Shown here in pieces: positions 6,047 to 6,253 of a DNA stretch of 6,253 nt. The position numbers and the translations under genes were made by a program. Under the pieces are notes generated by a model, which worked only from the letters and a program-made list of their open reading frames with translations, was not told the origin of the DNA and did not search any database. Each line of letters starts with the position of its first letter. The stretch's first letter is position 1. This DNA is from an uncultured Desulfobulbaceae bacterium (GTDB lineage Bacteria; Desulfobacterota; Desulfobulbia; Desulfobulbales; BM004): positions 1 through 6,253 of the forward strand of contig CAMYJP010000165.1 of NCBI GenBank assembly GCA_947258675.1, given 5' to 3'.

Positions 6047-6253
6047 ATGGAAGAGATTCCAAAACGAGGAAAAATTTTCAGATGGGTATATGGGAAATTG
6101 CCTTTGTTGTTCTGCATGATACTGGTTGCAACCATCATTATTTTTTATGGACGGATTAAGGATGCTCAGGATCAGTTGCTGGCTGAAAAAAAAGCTGTAT
6201 CCAAAATAGAGCGGCCTCCGGTAAATGTCGTAATTCAAGAACTTAAGCCAAAC
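6047..6253 (+). CDS. N-terminus of a membrane-anchored protein, probably an RND/HlyD-type periplasmic adaptor, 3' end outside window
   Basis: Sixty-nine codons are visible. A basic N-terminus (KRGKIFRW) precedes one hydrophobic segment (about residues 18-35). A charged stretch KDAQDQLLAEKKAVSKIERP follows, then PPVNVVIQELKPN at 57-69. An N-terminal anchor followed by a P-x-V-x-V-x-x-x-x-P strand is how membrane-fusion (AcrA/HlyD-like) subunits of tripartite efflux pumps usually begin. Such proteins bridge an inner-membrane transporter to an outer-membrane channel. The lipoyl, hairpin and beta-barrel parts would lie beyond the window, so the assignment rests on layout and this short strand. 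There is a good ribosome binding site. It is codirectional with the dGTPase-like gene, 69 bp downstream. Confidence 0.6.
   Translation, partial: MEEIPKRGKIFRWVYGKLPLLFCMILVATIIIFYGRIKDAQDQLLAEKKAVSKIERPPVNVVIQELKPN

Noticed and set aside
6041..6238. Minus-strand frame at the right edge
   Set aside because: It is antisense to the adaptor-like gene, which has a good ribosome binding site and a sensible membrane anchor.

Overview
The window looks like chromosomal DNA from a Gram-negative bacterium of moderate to low GC content. Protein style (MltD-like lipoprotein, delta-type dGTPase family member, RND/HlyD-type adaptor) and the CTTG-loop REP-like hairpins fit best with a Desulfobacterota (former Deltaproteobacteria) lineage. 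That placement is an inference from pattern memory; no marker gene here fixes it.

Layout. (1) Positions 1-1515, minus strand: the first 505 codons of a class A penicillin-binding protein, cut by the left edge just after its transpeptidase SxxK motif. (2) 1516-1734: a 219-bp divergent intergenic region with a good minus-strand sigma70-like promoter candidate, and a GTG start with a clear Shine-Dalgarno for the next gene. (3) 1735-4113, plus strand: an MltD-type lytic transglycosylase lipoprotein of 792 residues with six LysM domains, the last four in an exact 68-residue (204-bp) tandem register. (4) 4114-4984: 871 bp without an intact gene, holding a REP/BIME-like composite repeat (about 4414-4654) and a possible decayed reading frame (4681-4904). 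(5) 4985-5977, plus: a dGTPase-family HD-domain protein that keeps its metal ligands but lacks the family's catalytic HTPFGHxGE loop. (6) 6047-6253, plus: the N-terminal 69 codons of a membrane-anchored protein, probably a periplasmic adaptor of an efflux pump, cut by the right edge.

How they fit together. The first two genes build and cut the same polymer: the PBP polymerises and cross-links peptidoglycan, and the MltD-like enzyme cleaves the glycan strands. They are transcribed divergently from a shared region, so coordinated control is possible. The dGTPase-like gene and the adaptor gene point the same way, 69 bp apart, with no obvious terminator between them, but nothing links them functionally.

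I see no evidence of a new multi-gene system. The observation most worth checking is the dGTPase homologue with its catalytic loop removed in frame, followed by the LysM tandem expansion and the REP-like element.
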